A stretch of DNA of 64,000 nucleotides from assembly GCF_002895945.1 (NCBI RefSeq), contig NZ_NPZB01000001.1:1379501-1443500 (forward strand). Direction: 5' to 3'. Position numbers and translations under genes: made by a program. The notes below the pieces were generated by a model. That model did no database searches, was not told the origin of the DNA, and saw only the letters and a program-made list of their open reading frames with translations. Positions 1 through 10,349 of this stretch are shown piece after piece. Within the stretch, counting starts at the first letter, position 1, and each line of letters starts with the position of its first letter. The DNA is from Solilutibacter silvestris (GTDB taxonomy: Bacteria > Pseudomonadota > Gammaproteobacteria > Xanthomonadales > Xanthomonadaceae).

Positions 1-619
1 CTTCCGCATGCAGGCGCGGCAGCCACTCGATCACAGCGTCGATGTAGTCGTCGGCGCGTCCGGCGTATTCGCCAGGCAATGCATGCGCAGCGAGATAGGT
101 GGTGCGTACCGTGATGCCAAGCTGTTCGCCGAGTTGGCGCGCGACCCGCAGCATCTTGCGTTCGTTGTCGAAATCAAGGCCGTAGCCGGACTTGATCTCC
201 AGCGTGGTCACGCCATCGGCGATCAGGTCGCGCACGCGCGGCAACGAGGCTTCCAGCAATTCGTTTTCGCTGGCGGCACGTACTGCGCGCACGGTGGAAA
301 GGATGCCGCCGCCGGTACGCGCGATCTCCTCGTAACTCGCGCCCTGCAATCGCAATTCGAATTCACCGGCACGATCGCCCGCGAATACCGCATGCGTGTG
401 GCAATCGATCAGTCCTGGAGTCACCAGGCCATCGGTTTCGACCGGTGAGGCGATCAACGCGAACTCGTGCGGCATCGTCGCGCGCGGGCCGGCGTAAACG
501 ATGCGGCCGTCGCGCCAGGCCAGTGCGCCGTCTTCGATCAGGCCATAGCCGGATTCCTCATCCAGCGTGGCCAGGGTTGGCCCGAGCAGGAGTCCGTTGC
601 CGGCTGAAGGCTCAACCAT
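1..619 (-). CDS. hutI: Imidazolonepropionase, N-terminal part (cut by window edge)
   Basis: Hydrolyses 4-imidazolone-5-propionate to N-formimidoyl-L-glutamate, the third step of histidine breakdown, in the cytosol. About 206 residues are visible. They begin at the ATG complementary to 617-619 and run off the left edge, so the C-terminal half is missing. The metal-binding start of an amidohydrolase barrel is clear: [17 protein letters not shown] near residues 72-88, then the family motif [10 protein letters not shown] and [12 protein letters not shown]. The start overlaps the stop of clcA by 8 bases, so the two minus-strand genes are probably co-transcribed. Its pathway partner hutF starts about 1.4 kb away, divergently. 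Family assignment is firm from the motifs. Confidence 0.93.
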   Translation of the reverse strand, partial: MVEPSAGNGLLLGPTLATLDEESGYGLIEDGALAWRDGRIVYAGPRATMPHEFALIASPVETDGLVTPGLIDCHTHAVFAGDRAGEFELRLQGASYEEIARTGGGILSTVRAVRAASENELLEASLPRVRDLIADGVTTLEIKSGYGLDFDNERKMLRVARQLGEQLGITVRTTYLAAHALPGEYAGRADDYIDAVIEWLPRLHAE

Positions 620-1937
620 TGGAAGCGGCCGGAGAAGAAGTGGAAGGCGATTGTTGCAGCAACCGCAGTGCCAGCGCTTTGTAGATCGGCATCCGGCACA
701 CCAGCATCGACGTCGTGCGCGCGATCAATGCGACTGCGAGGATCGGCAACAGCATGTCGCTGCTGTCGGTCATTTCCATGGTGATGATGGCCGAGGTCAG
801 TGGCGCCTGGGTCACGCCGGAGAGGTAGCCGCACATGCCCAGCAACACGACGGCCGATGCTGGCGCGGCGGGGAACAGCGGTGCCAGGTTCTGTCCGAGC
901 CCTGCGCCTGCGGACAGGGCGGGAGAGAACAGGCCGCCAGGAATGCCGGCGAGATAGGACACGAGGTTGGCGAGGAGTTTGGCGATACCGAAACCCTGGC
1001 CGGGAATGTCCTGCTGGATCAATGCGTCGCGTGCCTGCGTATAACCGGTGCCGAACACGCCGTCGCCGCAGGTGTATCCGAGCAAGGACAGTGCAATGCC
1101 GCAGGCAATCGCGAGCAGGATGGGGTGGCGTTGCCGCAGCGTACCGATCACCGGCATGCCGGGTGCAGTCAATGCCAACAGGGCGCGACTGAAGCCACCA
1201 CCGGCAAGCCCGCAGAGGATTCCGCACGCGGGGACCGCGAGCCAGCCGATGCCGAATGCGATGCGGGTCGATACATGGCCGAAGTAGACGTAATCCCCCA
1301 GCACGCCCAACGACACGACGCCGCCGATGATGACAGCCGTCAGCAGCGTGCCCGAGAAGCGATGCTCGAAGGCGCCGCCGAGTTCCTCGATCGCGAAGAC
1401 CACGCCGGCCAGGGGCGTGTTGAACGCAGCGGCGATGCCTGCTGCGCCGCCCGCCAGCAGGAAGCGTGCACCCTGTTGCGGATCGTCGAAGCCGAAGCGG
1501 CGGCCGATCCAGTGCATCAGGCCGGCGCCGATGTGGACGGTCGGACCTTCGCGGCCGATCGAAGCACCACCCAGCAGGCCGGCAAGGGTCAACCACAGTT
1601 TGGCGAACGCAATCTTCGGGGAGAGTTGCGCTTCTCGCCATTCGGTCGGTTGCTCGAGGGCGGCGATGACCTGCGGGATACCGCTGCCGCGCGTGGCCTG
1701 CATGCCGCGCGATGTGAGCCATGACAGCACGCCGAACATGGCGGGAGGCAGCGCCAGTGATGCCAGCGGCCATTGGTGGTGCAGCCATGCAAAGCCGCGG
1801 AAGGCGGCATCGCTGCCCTTGGCGAACAGGATCGATGCGAGTGCCACCACGATCGCGCCGCACCACAAAGCCATCCGCCGCCGCCAACTTTCGGACGAAG
1901 CGAGCAGGATGGGCGAGTGCGCGTGCGGATCCATCAT
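612..1937 (-). CDS. clcA: ClcA-type chloride channel / Cl-/H+ antiporter
   Basis: Inner-membrane ClC-family protein, 441 residues, with many hydrophobic helices. The three selectivity motifs are present: GSGIPQ near 84-89, GREGP at 128-132 with the gating Glu130, and GIPGGLFSP in the C-terminal half. A Glu pair in FAIEEL (about 184-185) sits where ClC exchangers have the proton glutamate, which points to an antiporter rather than a pure channel. The chosen start is one of two adjacent ATGs (1937, 1934) just before the hydrophobic region. A longer reading frame to 2135 would run into divergent hutF and carries no family similarity. hutI follows with an 8-base overlap. There is no obvious functional link to histidine breakdown. 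Confidence 0.92.
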   Translation of the reverse strand: MMDPHAHSPILLASSESWRRRMALWCGAIVVALASILFAKGSDAAFRGFAWLHHQWPLASLALPPAMFGVLSWLTSRGMQATRGSGIPQVIAALEQPTEWREAQLSPKIAFAKLWLTLAGLLGGASIGREGPTVHIGAGLMHWIGRRFGFDDPQQGARFLLAGGAAGIAAAFNTPLAGVVFAIEELGGAFEHRFSGTLLTAVIIGGVVSLGVLGDYVYFGHVSTRIAFGIGWLAVPACGILCGLAGGGFSRALLALTAPGMPVIGTLRQRHPILLAIACGIALSLLGYTCGDGVFGTGYTQARDALIQQDIPGQGFGIAKLLANLVSYLAGIPGGLFSPALSAGAGLGQNLAPLFPAAPASAVVLLGMCGYLSGVTQAPLTSAIITMEMTDSSDMLLPILAVALIARTTSMLVCRMPIYKALALRLLQQSPSTSSPAASNG

Positions 1938-1983
1938 TGAAGCATTCTCGCATGCGCCCGCGGCCATCCGGCACAATGGCCGG

Positions 1984-3219
1984 ATGCAGACAGCGATCAT
2001 CGAACGGGTGCCCATGGGCTGGCGGACAGCAGGGATCGCCAACCTGCATTCGCATGCCTTCCAGCGTGCGATCGCGGGACTCGGCGAACGCCAGACCAAT
2101 CCTGCGGATTCGTTCTGGACCTGGCGCGAAACCATGTACGCACTGGCCGCGCGCTTCGATCCGGAATCGCTGCATGCGGTGGCGTCGCAGTTGTACGCGG
2201 AGATGCTGGAAGCCGGCTACACCACGGTCTGCGAATTCCACTATCTCCACCACCAACCCGATGGCCGCATGTACGACGATCCCGCTGCGATGTCGCGGGC
2301 GCTGGTCGCGGCGGCGCGCGATACCGGGATCCAGCTCACCTTGTTGCCGGTGCTGTACATGACCGGCGGTTTCGATGGCCGTGCGTTGTCGGAGCGCCAG
2401 CGTCGCTTCGGCCACGACGTCGATGCCTATTTGCGATTGATCGACACATTGCGCAAGGACGAGAACCCATCATTGCGCGTCGGTTGTGCGCTGCACAGCC
2501 TGCGCGCGGTGCCGGAAACCGCGATGCGCGAAGTGATCGCGACGTTGCCCGCGGATGCCCGCATCCATATCCATATCGCCGAACAGATCGTGGAAGTGGA
2601 GGAATGCATCGCTCTGCGCGGTGCGCGTCCGCTGCGCTGGCTGCTCGATCATGCCAATGTCGATGCGCGCTGGACGCTGGTGCACGCGACCCATCTCGAT
2701 GTCGGCGAGGTGCGCGACACCGCGGCATCCGGCGCAACGGTGGCGATCTGCACCACCACCGAGGCCAATCTTGGCGACGGCTTTTTCCCGTTCCGTGATT
2801 ACCTTGATCATGATGGCTACTGGGGCATCGGTTCCGACTCCCACAGTTCGGTGTCGCCGATCGAGGAATTGCGCTGGCTGGAATACGGGCAGCGCCTGCA
2901 ACGGCAGCGGCGCAATATCGCCATCGGCGCGGCATCGGACAGTGTTGGTATCAATCTGCTGGCTGGCGTTGCTGCCAGTGCCGCACAGTCCACCGGCTTC
3001 GCAGGGCAGGGCACCCTTGTGCTGGATGGTGATGCGCCGATCCTCGCCGGCGCCACCGCCGCGGATGTCGCCGATCGCTGGATCTTCTCCGGCAACCGCC
3101 CGCTGGTGAAAAACGTCGAGGTGGCCGGCCGGCAAGTGGTCGCCGAAGGGCGACATATCGACCGTGATGGCATCGAAACGCGCTACCGGCAGGCGATGAG
3201 CCGGCTGTTGCAGGCGTAA
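1984..3219 (+). CDS. hutF: Formimidoylglutamate deiminase, short N-terminus
   Basis: Converts N-formimidoyl-glutamate to N-formyl-glutamate plus ammonia in the five-step Hut pathway. HutG, encoded near 51.8 kb, would use the product. The amidohydrolase metal ligands are visible: HSH in NLHSHAFQR, HIHIAEQ, the His of HATH, and GSDSH. The C-terminal half of the small beta-sandwich (LVLDGDAPILAG, VEVAGRQVVAEGRH) is present. The protein is only 411 residues, and only about 20 residues precede NLHSH. From memory, typical HutF is about 450 residues with HSH near position 56, so roughly 36 residues of the N-terminal beta-sandwich seem absent. The upstream in-frame sequence to 1327 is open but does not resemble the family and lies over divergent clcA. 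Confidence 0.88.
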   Translation: MQTAIIERVPMGWRTAGIANLHSHAFQRAIAGLGERQTNPADSFWTWRETMYALAARFDPESLHAVASQLYAEMLEAGYTTVCEFHYLHHQPDGRMYDDPAAMSRALVAAARDTGIQLTLLPVLYMTGGFDGRALSERQRRFGHDVDAYLRLIDTLRKDENPSLRVGCALHSLRAVPETAMREVIATLPADARIHIHIAEQIVEVEECIALRGARPLRWLLDHANVDARWTLVHATHLDVGEVRDTAASGATVAICTTTEANLGDGFFPFRDYLDHDGYWGIGSDSHSSVSPIEELRWLEYGQRLQRQRRNIAIGAASDSVGINLLAGVAASAAQSTGFAGQGTLVLDGDAPILAGATAADVADRWIFSGNRPLVKNVEVAGRQVVAEGRHIDRDGIETRYRQAMSRLLQA

Positions 3220-3227
3220 CCATGGTC

Positions 3228-3256
3228 TTGCGGCGCAGCGCATAGGGTGCGAGAAT
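3228..3256 (+). promoter_or_regulatory. Possible sigma-70 promoter for the arg leader
   Basis: TTGCGG (3228-3233) and GAGAAT (3251-3256) are separated by exactly 17 bases and lie just downstream of the hutF stop. Transcription from it would start at about 3262-3264, on or next to the ATG of the leader ORF, giving a leaderless or nearly leaderless mRNA. The -35 box is good and the -10 box is poor, so this is a weak prediction. Confidence 0.3.
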
Positions 3257-3262
3257 TCGCGG

Positions 3263-3352
3263 ATGCGCACTTGCACCGACGCCATCTACCTGTCTGCCGC
3301 CGCCATGGCCAGCGGCATGACGTCGCGCGCGCGCCGACCGTACGAGTCCTGA
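3263..3352 (+). CDS. Possible arginine leader peptide (29 codons)
   Basis: A 29-codon ORF begins 194 bases before argF' and is followed by a terminator. Its C-terminal part reads TSRARRPYES, with Arg codons CGC, CGC and CGA at codons 22, 24 and 25 (3326-3337). The stop is 3350-3352. Position fits transcription attenuation: a ribosome stalled at the Arg codons would leave 3357-3366 free, while one at the stop codon would cover it. No convincing Shine-Dalgarno is seen, but a promoter placed at 3228-3256 would make the message leaderless. I do not know of a described arg attenuator in this group. Chance is a real alternative, because Arg codons are common in GC-rich DNA. Confidence 0.4.
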   Translation: MRTCTDAIYLSAAAMASGMTSRARRPYES

Positions 3353-3356
3353 CTCC

Positions 3357-3417
3357 GCCGGCCCGGATTGCTGCACACGTGCAGCCAAGTGAAGCCCGGC
3401 CCCGCGCCGGGTTTTTT
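3357..3417 (+). terminator. Intrinsic terminator / possible attenuator before argF'
   Basis: CCCGGC (3395-3400) and GCCGGG (3406-3411) pair around a 5-base loop and are followed by six T (3412-3417). AAG before the stem can extend it into the T run. Upstream, 3360-3366 (GGCCCGG) can instead pair with 3407-3413 (five G-C and two G-U pairs), which would break the terminator. GCCGG at 3357-3361 can pair with CCGGC at 3396-3400. A small hairpin CTGCA/TGCAG lies between (3371-3384). The terminator itself is convincing. It could simply end hutF transcription, but it stands only 40 bases before argF' with a leader-like ORF ahead of it. Confidence 0.7.
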
Positions 3418-3456
3418 CGTTTTTCTCCTGTCATTTCCCTACAGTTGAATGCCCAG

Positions 3457-4461
3457 ATGAAACATTTCCTCAATACCCAGGACTGGACCCGCGGCGAGCT
3501 CGACGCCGTGCTCGCCGATGCCGCCCGCTACAAGCGCGAACGCTTCGGCGATGCGCTGAAAGGCAAGGGCGTCGCGCTGGTGTTCTTCAATTCGTCGCTG
3601 CGCACGCGCACCAGTTTCGAGCTGGGCACGTTCCAGCTTGGCGGTCATGCGGTGGTGCTGCAGCCGGGCAAGGACGCGTGGCCGATCGAGTTCGACCTCG
3701 GCACGGTGATGGATGGCGACACCGAGGAACACATCGCCGAAGTGGCGAAGGTGCTGTCGCGTTACGTCGACCTGATCGGGGTGCGCGCCTTTCCGAAGTT
3801 CGTCGATTGGTCGATCGATCGCCAGGACCGCGTGCTCAACGGCTTCGCCAAGTATTCGACGGTGCCGGTGATCAACATGGAAACGATCACCCACCCCTGC
3901 CAGGAGCTGGCGCATGCGCTGGCCTTGCAGGAACACTTCGGCACCAGCGACCTGCGCGGCAAGAAGTACGTGCTGACGTGGACCTACCACCCGAAGGCGT
4001 TGAACACCGCGGTCGCCAACTCGGCGTTGACGATCGCCACGCGCATGGGCATGGATGTCACGTTGCTGTGCCCGACCGACGAATACCTGCTCGACGAACG
4101 CTACATGGGTTGGGCGGCGCAGAACGTCGCCGAGAACGGAGGCTCGCTCGCCGTCAGCCACGACATCGACAGTGCCTACCGCGATGCCGACGTTGTGTAC
4201 GCCAAGAGCTGGGGCGCGTTGCCGTACTTCGGCGACTGGGAGCGCGAAAAACCAGTCCGTGACCAGTTCAAGCATTTCATCGTCGACGAACGCAAGATGG
4301 GACTGACCAACAATGGCGTGTTCTCGCACTGCTTGCCGCTGCGCCGCAACGTCAAGGCTACCGATGGCGTGATGGATTCGCCCAACTGCATCGCCATCGA
4401 CGAAGCCGAGAACCGCCTGCACGTGCAGAAAGCGGTGATGGCTGCGCTGGCCAGGCAATAA
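3457..4461 (+). CDS. argF': N-acetylornithine carbamoyltransferase
   Basis: Transfers a carbamoyl group to N-acetyl-L-ornithine, giving N-acetyl-L-citrulline. This replaces ornithine transcarbamylase in Xanthomonas-type arginine synthesis. The protein is 334 residues, the usual length. The carbamoyl-phosphate loop is SSLRTR (46-51) rather than the STRTR common in OTCs. WPIEF follows near 75-79, including a Trp that in known AOTCases reaches into the neighbouring active site. HPCQELAHA and SHCLPLRR complete the active site. The ATG at 3457 follows the leader region; upstream in-frame codons are leader sequence. It is the first gene of the arg operon and is followed by argG after 28 bases. Confidence 0.95.
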   Translation: MKHFLNTQDWTRGELDAVLADAARYKRERFGDALKGKGVALVFFNSSLRTRTSFELGTFQLGGHAVVLQPGKDAWPIEFDLGTVMDGDTEEHIAEVAKVLSRYVDLIGVRAFPKFVDWSIDRQDRVLNGFAKYSTVPVINMETITHPCQELAHALALQEHFGTSDLRGKKYVLTWTYHPKALNTAVANSALTIATRMGMDVTLLCPTDEYLLDERYMGWAAQNVAENGGSLAVSHDIDSAYRDADVVYAKSWGALPYFGDWEREKPVRDQFKHFIVDERKMGLTNNGVFSHCLPLRRNVKATDGVMDSPNCIAIDEAENRLHVQKAVMAALARQ

Positions 4462-4489
4462 CGTTCTTCAATATTTCGAGATATTCCAG

Positions 4490-5704
4490 ATGACACTTTC
4501 TGAATCCAAGGACATCGTCCTCGCCTTTTCCGGCGGCCTCGACACCAGTTTCTGCGTGCCTTACCTGAAGGAACGCGGCTGGAACGTGCATACCGTGTTC
4601 GCCGATACCGGCGGCGTCGACGCCGAGGAGCGCGCCTTCATCGAGGCGCGTGCAGCAGAGCTTGGCGTGGCCTCGCATGTCACCGTCGATGGTGGTCCGG
4701 CGATCTGGGACGGCTTCGTCAAGCCGTTCGTGTGGGCGGGCGAGGGCTACCAGGGCCAGTACCCGTTGCTGGTGTCGGATCGTTACCTGATCGTCGATGC
4801 CGCGCTGGCACGCGCGCATGCGCTCGGCACCAACGCGATCGCGCACGGTTGCACCGGCATGGGCAACGACCAGGTGCGTTTCGATCTGGCGGTGAAAGCC
4901 AGCGGCGATTACCGCATCGTCGCGCCGATCCGCGAAATCCAGAAGGAACACACGCAGACACGCGCCTACGAGCAACAATATCTGGAAGAACGCGGCTTCG
5001 GCGTGCGCGCCAAGCAGCAGCAGTACACCATCAACGAGAACCTGCTCGGCGTGACGCTGTCCGGCGGCGAGATCGATGCCTGGAAGGCGCCGGGTGAAGG
5101 GTCGCGCGGTTGGTGCAAGCCGCGCAGCGAATGGCCAGCAAAACCGTTGCAGGTGACGCTGAAGTTCATCGAGGGTGAAGCGGTGGCGATCGACGGCGCG
5201 GCACTGCCGGGCGCGCAGCTGCTGGCGAAGCTCAATGCGCTGTTCGCGCCGTATGGCGTCGGCCGCGGCATGTATACCGGCGATACCACGATCGGCCTGA
5301 AGGGTCGCATCGTCTACGAAGCGCCGGGATTGATCTCGCTGCTTGCCGCGCATCGCGCGCTGGAGGAAGCGGTGCTGACCAAGCAGCAGAACCGCTTCAA
5401 GCCGGAGGTCGCGCGCAAGTGGGTGGAGCTGGTCTACGAAGGCTTCTATTCCGATCCGCTCAAGGCCGATCTCGAGGCCTTCCTCAAGTCGAGCCAGCGC
5501 AAGGTCAACGGCGAAGTGGTGCTGGAAACCTCCGGTGCGCGCGTCGATGCGGTGGAAGTGCGTTCGCCGCACATCCTGCATGCCAAGGGTGCGACCTATG
5601 CGCAGTCGGCCGACTGGGGCGTGGAAGAGGCCGAGGGCTTCATCAAGCTGTTCGGCATGAGCAGCACGCTGTGGGCCGAGGTCAACCAGAACGACAATGA
5701 CTGA
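4490..5704 (+). CDS. argG: Argininosuccinate synthase
   Basis: Joins citrulline and aspartate with ATP to give argininosuccinate. The protein has 404 residues. The N-terminal PP-loop for ATP is AFSGGLDTS (about 12-20). [12 protein letters not shown] and the aspartate-binding region around it are present, as is the C-terminal helix. The gene lies in the arg operon; its stop overlaps the start of argE' by 8 bases, a sign of translational coupling. In this pathway it uses the citrulline released by the acetylcitrulline deacetylase encoded next. Confidence 0.97.
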   Translation: MTLSESKDIVLAFSGGLDTSFCVPYLKERGWNVHTVFADTGGVDAEERAFIEARAAELGVASHVTVDGGPAIWDGFVKPFVWAGEGYQGQYPLLVSDRYLIVDAALARAHALGTNAIAHGCTGMGNDQVRFDLAVKASGDYRIVAPIREIQKEHTQTRAYEQQYLEERGFGVRAKQQQYTINENLLGVTLSGGEIDAWKAPGEGSRGWCKPRSEWPAKPLQVTLKFIEGEAVAIDGAALPGAQLLAKLNALFAPYGVGRGMYTGDTTIGLKGRIVYEAPGLISLLAAHRALEEAVLTKQQNRFKPEVARKWVELVYEGFYSDPLKADLEAFLKSSQRKVNGEVVLETSGARVDAVEVRSPHILHAKGATYAQSADWGVEEAEGFIKLFGMSSTLWAEVNQNDND

Positions 5705-6785
5705 GCTGCCGTCCGCCACCCTGGAACATCTCGCCGCGCTGGTGTCGTTCGACACCCGCAATCCGCCGCGCGCGATCGCGGTCGAAGACGGGATCTTCGG
5801 CTACCTGCGTGCGCAGTTGCCCGGTTTCACCGTCGAGGTGGTCGATCACGGCGCCGGCGCGGTGTCGTTGTTCGCGGTGCGCGGCAAGCCCAAATTCCTG
5901 TTCAACGTGCATCTCGATACCGTGCCGGATTCTCCGCACTGGAGCGCCGATCCGCATCTGCTGCGGGTGACGGACGATCGTGCCATCGGCCTTGGCGCCT
6001 GCGACATCAAGGGCGCGGCCGCGGGATTGCTCGCGGCGGCGAATGCGACGACGGGCGATGCCGCTTTCCTTTTCACCACCGACGAGGAAGCCAACGATCC
6101 GCGCTGCATCGCCGCGTTTCTCGCGCGCGATCATGGTTTTCGTGATGTGATCGTCGGCGAGCCGACACGCGGCGCGGCGGTACTTGCGCATCGCGGCATC
6201 AGCGCGGTGCGGATGGAGTTCAAGGGCGTCGCCGGCCATGCGTCTGGTGCGCAAGCGATGCAGGCCAGCGCATTGCACCAGGCGATCCGCTGGGGCGCGC
6301 AGGCGCTCGATCTGGTGCAGGCTCAGGTAGCGGAAACATTCGGCGGATTGCAGGGATTGCGCTTCAACATCGGCCGCGTCGAAGGCGGCATCAAGGCCAA
6401 TATCATCGCGCCGCAAGCCGAAGTCCGTTTCGGTTTCCGTCCGCTGCCGTCGCAGGACATGGACGCGTTGCATGCGCGTTTCCGTAGTTTTGCCGACGAT
6501 GGTAGCGACTACGCGGAAACCTTTCGCGGTCCGTCGCTACCTGCGGGCGATGCCAGCGCCGCGGAATCGCGTCGCCGCGCCGCACAGGCGTTCGCCGAAT
6601 CACTGCAGTTGCCGGTTGGCCCCGCCGTCGACTTCTGGACGGAAGCCTCGCTGTTCTCGCAGGCCGGCATGAACGCGATTGTCTATGGCCCGGGCGACAT
6701 CGCCCAAGCGCACACCGCCGACGAGTGGGTGTCGTTGCAACAACTCTCCGAAGCCGCAACCCATTACCAACGATTGATGTCATGA
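5697..6785 (+). CDS. argE': N-acetylcitrulline deacetylase (ArgE/DapE-family metallopeptidase)
   Basis: M20-family deacetylase, 362 residues. Metal ligands seen are His72 and Asp74 in FNVHLDTVP, Asp103 in GLGACDIKG, Glu130-Glu131 in TTDEEAND, Glu155 in VGEPT, and a late His in AQAHTADEW. With an acetylornithine carbamoyltransferase two genes upstream, the expected substrate is N-acetyl-L-citrulline rather than N-acetylornithine; this is by analogy to the Xanthomonas enzyme. The start overlaps the argG stop by 8 bases and the stop overlaps argB by 4. An acetylornithine deacetylase activity cannot be excluded from sequence. Confidence 0.92.
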   Translation: MTELPSATLEHLAALVSFDTRNPPRAIAVEDGIFGYLRAQLPGFTVEVVDHGAGAVSLFAVRGKPKFLFNVHLDTVPDSPHWSADPHLLRVTDDRAIGLGACDIKGAAAGLLAAANATTGDAAFLFTTDEEANDPRCIAAFLARDHGFRDVIVGEPTRGAAVLAHRGISAVRMEFKGVAGHASGAQAMQASALHQAIRWGAQALDLVQAQVAETFGGLQGLRFNIGRVEGGIKANIIAPQAEVRFGFRPLPSQDMDALHARFRSFADDGSDYAETFRGPSLPAGDASAAESRRRAAQAFAESLQLPVGPAVDFWTEASLFSQAGMNAIVYGPGDIAQAHTADEWVSLQQLSEAATHYQRLMS

Positions 6786-8095
6786 CCGATCTGCGCACCA
6801 CCATCGTCCGCCTGCTGTCCAGCATGGGCAGCACCAAGGAAATCCAGCAATACCTCAAGCGTTTCTCGCAACTCGACGCGGGACGATTCGCCGTGGTCAA
6901 GGTCGGCGGTGCGGTGCTGCGCGACGATCTCGAAGCACTGACGTCGTCGCTGGCGTTCTTGCAGCAGGTCGGCCTGACGCCGATCGTGGTGCACGGCGCC
7001 GGCCCGCAACTCGATGCCGAGATGCACGCGGCGGGCATCGAGAAAATCACCGTCGACGGACTGCGTTACACGGATGCCCCGGTACTGTCCGTGGTACGAC
7101 GGGTAATGCGCCAGGAGAACCTCAAGCTGGTCGAGGCGTTGCAGGCGCAGGGCGTGCGCGCGACGTCGATCCAGTCCGGAATCTTCGAGACCGCGTTCCT
7201 CGATCAGTCGCGTTACGGGCTGGTCGGCAAGGTGACGCGTGTCGATACGGACGGCATCCACGCCGCGATCAAGGTTGGTTCGATCCCGGTGATCGCATCG
7301 CTCGGTGAAACCGCCGACGGCCAGATCGTCAACGTCAATGCCGACTGGGCCGCGAACGAGCTGATCAAGACCTTGCAGCCGTACAAGATCGTGTTCCTCA
7401 CCGGCACCGGCGGCTTGCTTGACGACAAGGATCGGGTGATCGATTCGATCAACCTGTCGACCGAATACGAACACCTGCTGGCGCAGCCGTGGATCCATGG
7501 CGGCATGCGCGTCAAGATCGAACAAATCAAGGATCTGCTCGATGCCTTGCCGCTATCGTCGTCAGTGTCGATCACGCGTCCGTCCGAATTGGCGAAAGAG
7601 CTGTTCACCCACAAGGGCTCGGGCACGCTGGTGCGGCGCGGCGAACGCGTGTTGCAGGCGACGCGCTGGGACGAGCTTGACGTGCCGCGCTTGCGCGAAT
7701 TGATCGAGTCCGCATTCGGCCGCAAGTTGCTGCCGGAATATTTCGAACGCACGACGCTGTTGCGCGCCTACGTCAGCGAGAACTATCGCGCTGCGGTGAT
7801 CCTCATCGGCGACCGTGAACGTCCTTATCTCGACAAGTTCGCAGTCCTCGATGACGCGCAAGGCGAAGGTCTCGGGCGTGCGGTGTGGCAACGGATGCGC
7901 GACGAAACACCGGCGTTGTACTGGCGTTCGCGTCGCTACAATCCGATCAATGCTTTCTACGATGGCGAGGCCGATGGCAGCGTCAAGCGCGATCGCTGGA
8001 AATATTATTGGTGCGGCATCGAGGATTTCGTCGCGATCCGCGACTGCGTGGAGCAGGCGATGGCGCGCCCGACGACCCTGGAAGAACCGGCATGA
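6782..8095 (+). CDS. argB: Bifunctional N-acetylglutamate synthase/kinase
   Basis: A 437-residue fusion. The amino-acid kinase domain (about 1-285) has [25 protein letters not shown] and [12 protein letters not shown]; the C-terminal GNAT acetyltransferase domain is at about 290-437. It would make N-acetylglutamate and phosphorylate it, the first two steps of arginine synthesis. This short vertebrate-like NAGS-K type is known from Xanthomonas. The start at 6782 gives the 4-base ATGA overlap with argE'; the frame is open upstream to 6725 only because it overlaps argE'. The stop overlaps argC by 4 bases. Feedback inhibition by arginine is known for the family but cannot be read here. Confidence 0.95.
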   Translation: MTDLRTTIVRLLSSMGSTKEIQQYLKRFSQLDAGRFAVVKVGGAVLRDDLEALTSSLAFLQQVGLTPIVVHGAGPQLDAEMHAAGIEKITVDGLRYTDAPVLSVVRRVMRQENLKLVEALQAQGVRATSIQSGIFETAFLDQSRYGLVGKVTRVDTDGIHAAIKVGSIPVIASLGETADGQIVNVNADWAANELIKTLQPYKIVFLTGTGGLLDDKDRVIDSINLSTEYEHLLAQPWIHGGMRVKIEQIKDLLDALPLSSSVSITRPSELAKELFTHKGSGTLVRRGERVLQATRWDELDVPRLRELIESAFGRKLLPEYFERTTLLRAYVSENYRAAVILIGDRERPYLDKFAVLDDAQGEGLGRAVWQRMRDETPALYWRSRRYNPINAFYDGEADGSVKRDRWKYYWCGIEDFVAIRDCVEQAMARPTTLEEPA

Positions 8096-9060
8096 AGAAG
8101 CGGATCGGACTGGTCGGTGCGCGCGGGCATGTCGGCGAGGAGCTGATCCGCCTGATCGCGGCACATCCGCATTTCGAGCTGGGTTTCGTGTCGTCGCGCG
8201 AACGCGATGGCCAGCGCGTGGTCGATCATGTCGCGGGATTTCCCGGTGAATTGCACTATCGCAATCTTTCGCATGAAGCGCTGCCGGGCGAGGATGTCGA
8301 TGCCTACATATTGGCGCTGCCGAACGGCAAGGCCGCACAGTGCGTGGCGGAGATCGACAAGCGTGGTGATGATCCGGTGATCATCGATCTCTCCGCCGAT
8401 TATCGTTTCGACGATGAGTGGTATTACGGCCTGCCGGAACTGACGCGTGTGCAGTATCACGGCCAGCGCCGCATCAGCAATCCGGGGTGCTATGCCACTG
8501 CGATGCAGTTGGCGATCGCGCCATTGCGCGACCATCTGGCCGGTCCGGTGCAGTGTTTCGGCGTCTCGGGCTATTCCGGTGCCGGCACCACGCCGAGCGA
8601 CAAGAACGATCCGGAAAAGCTGCGAGACAACCTCATGCCGTATGCGCTCGCCGACCATCTGCACGAACGCGAAGTCACGCGGCATTGCGCGCTGGTGGAG
8701 TTCATGCCGCATGTCGCGCCACATTTCCGCGGATTGACCATTACCGCCAACCTGCATCTCGATCGCGCTTTCGAACGCGACGAAGTGTTGGCGCTGTATC
8801 GCGATCGCTACGCCAACGAAGCCCTGGTCGACGTCTTCGACGAGGCGCCGTGGGTGAGCAGGATCGCGCATGCCCACGGCGTGCATGTCGGCGGATTCAC
8901 CGCGGCCGATCGCGGCAAGCGTTGGGTGGTGGTGTCGACGTTGGACAACCTGCTGAAGGGCGCGGCGACGCAGGCGTTGCAGAACCTCAATCTCGCTTTC
9001 GGGTTCGATGAACTGGAAGGCATCATCCCGCAGGTGGCACGGCACGAGGCACAGGCATGA
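8092..9060 (+). CDS. argC: N-acetyl-gamma-glutamyl-phosphate reductase
   Basis: NADPH-dependent reduction of N-acetylglutamyl phosphate to the semialdehyde. The protein has 322 residues. A Rossmann motif [12 protein letters not shown] lies at the N-terminus, and the catalytic Cys133 is in [14 protein letters not shown] overlaps with argB before it and argH after it fix the start at 8092 and show tight coupling. The longer frame from 7885 lies inside argB and is not used. Confidence 0.96.
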   Translation: MKKRIGLVGARGHVGEELIRLIAAHPHFELGFVSSRERDGQRVVDHVAGFPGELHYRNLSHEALPGEDVDAYILALPNGKAAQCVAEIDKRGDDPVIIDLSADYRFDDEWYYGLPELTRVQYHGQRRISNPGCYATAMQLAIAPLRDHLAGPVQCFGVSGYSGAGTTPSDKNDPEKLRDNLMPYALADHLHEREVTRHCALVEFMPHVAPHFRGLTITANLHLDRAFERDEVLALYRDRYANEALVDVFDEAPWVSRIAHAHGVHVGGFTAADRGKRWVVVSTLDNLLKGAATQALQNLNLAFGFDELEGIIPQVARHEAQA

Positions 9061-10349
9061 GCGATCTCCTCTGGCAGAAATCGGGCGTCAAGGTCGATGC
9101 CGACATCCAAGGCTTCCTCGCCGGAGATGACGTCATCCTCGATCGCGAGTTCATGCTGTACGACATCGAGGCCAGTCGTGCCCATGCACAGGGGCTGCAA
9201 CGGATCGGCGTGCTGACGGAGGACGAGTTCGCGGCCATCGACGCCGAACTGCAGGCGCTGGCCAACGATTTCGCCGCCGGCGATTTCGTGCTCGACGAGC
9301 GCTACGAGGACATGCATTCGGCGATCGAGGCGCGGCTGATCGAACGCCTCGGCGAAACCGGCAAGAAGATCCACACCGGACGCAGCCGCAACGATCAGGT
9401 GCTGGTGGCGACGCGCCTGTGGCTGCGCGATCGCTTGCGCCAGTTGCATGCGTTGTGCATCGAGTCCGCAACGGTTGCGCTGGAGCGCGCGCGCGCCGAG
9501 AAGGCGGTTCCGCTGGCCGGGTACACACATCTGCAACGGGCGATGGTGTCGTCCACGGCGATGTGGTGGAGCGCGTGGGCGGAAAGTTTCATCGACGATG
9601 CGCAGCGCGCGGTCGATACGTATCGACTGATCGACGCCAATCCTCTGGGCACCGCCGCCGGCTATGGCGTCAACCTTGGGCTCGATCGCGATCACGTCAC
9701 CGACGCCTTGCATTTCGGTCGCCTGCAGCTGTCGCCGATAGGCGCGCAACTGTCGCGCGGAAAGTTCGAATTGGCGGCACTGGAAGCGTTGGGCAGCGCG
9801 ATGCTCGACCTGCGTCGCCTCGCCTGGGATCTCAGCCTGTTCACCAGCGGTGAATTCGCGTTCGTCGCCTTGCCGGCGCAATACACCACCGGCAGCTCGC
9901 TGATGCCGAACAAGCGCAATCCCGACGTGATCGAGCTGATGCGCGCGAGTTACGCCAGTGTTGCTGCGGCGAAGACGGAGATCGAACAATTGTTGTCGCT
10001 GCCGTCGGGCTATCACCGCGACCTTCAGTTCAGCAAGGGCGCGCTGGTGCACGGCTTCGGTCGCGGCCTCAAGGCGCTGGCGCTGTTGCCGGCCTTGCTG
10101 CGCGAGCTGCGCTGGAACGAATCGGCGATGGAGAAGGCGCTGGAGCCATCGATGTACGCCACCGATCTCGCGATTGCGCTCGCGCGCGAAGGATTGCCGT
10201 TCCGCGATGCCTATCGCGAGGCCGCGAATCCGGCGCGTTGGGCGCAGGGCGATCCGCAGGCCAGCCTCAATGCGCGGGTCTCGCCCGGCGGTCATGGCGA
10301 CTTGCGACTGGAGACCTTGCAGGCGCGACTGGACGCACTGCGCGGCTGA
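9057..10349 (+). CDS. argH: Argininosuccinate lyase
   Basis: Splits argininosuccinate into arginine and fumarate, the last step. The protein has 430 residues. The fumarase/aspartase-superfamily signature [12 protein letters not shown] is at 279-290 with the mobile-loop serine. TGRSRNDQ (about 107-114) and the catalytic-region GYTHLQRA are also present. It closes the arg operon. Its TGA is directly followed by the stop of the convergent ogt gene with no bases between, and no clear intrinsic terminator was seen at that junction. Confidence 0.97.
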   Translation: MSDLLWQKSGVKVDADIQGFLAGDDVILDREFMLYDIEASRAHAQGLQRIGVLTEDEFAAIDAELQALANDFAAGDFVLDERYEDMHSAIEARLIERLGETGKKIHTGRSRNDQVLVATRLWLRDRLRQLHALCIESATVALERARAEKAVPLAGYTHLQRAMVSSTAMWWSAWAESFIDDAQRAVDTYRLIDANPLGTAAGYGVNLGLDRDHVTDALHFGRLQLSPIGAQLSRGKFELAALEALGSAMLDLRRLAWDLSLFTSGEFAFVALPAQYTTGSSLMPNKRNPDVIELMRASYASVAAAKTEIEQLLSLPSGYHRDLQFSKGALVHGFGRGLKALALLPALLRELRWNESAMEKALEPSMYATDLAIALAREGLPFRDAYREAANPARWAQGDPQASLNARVSPGGHGDLRLETLQARLDALRG

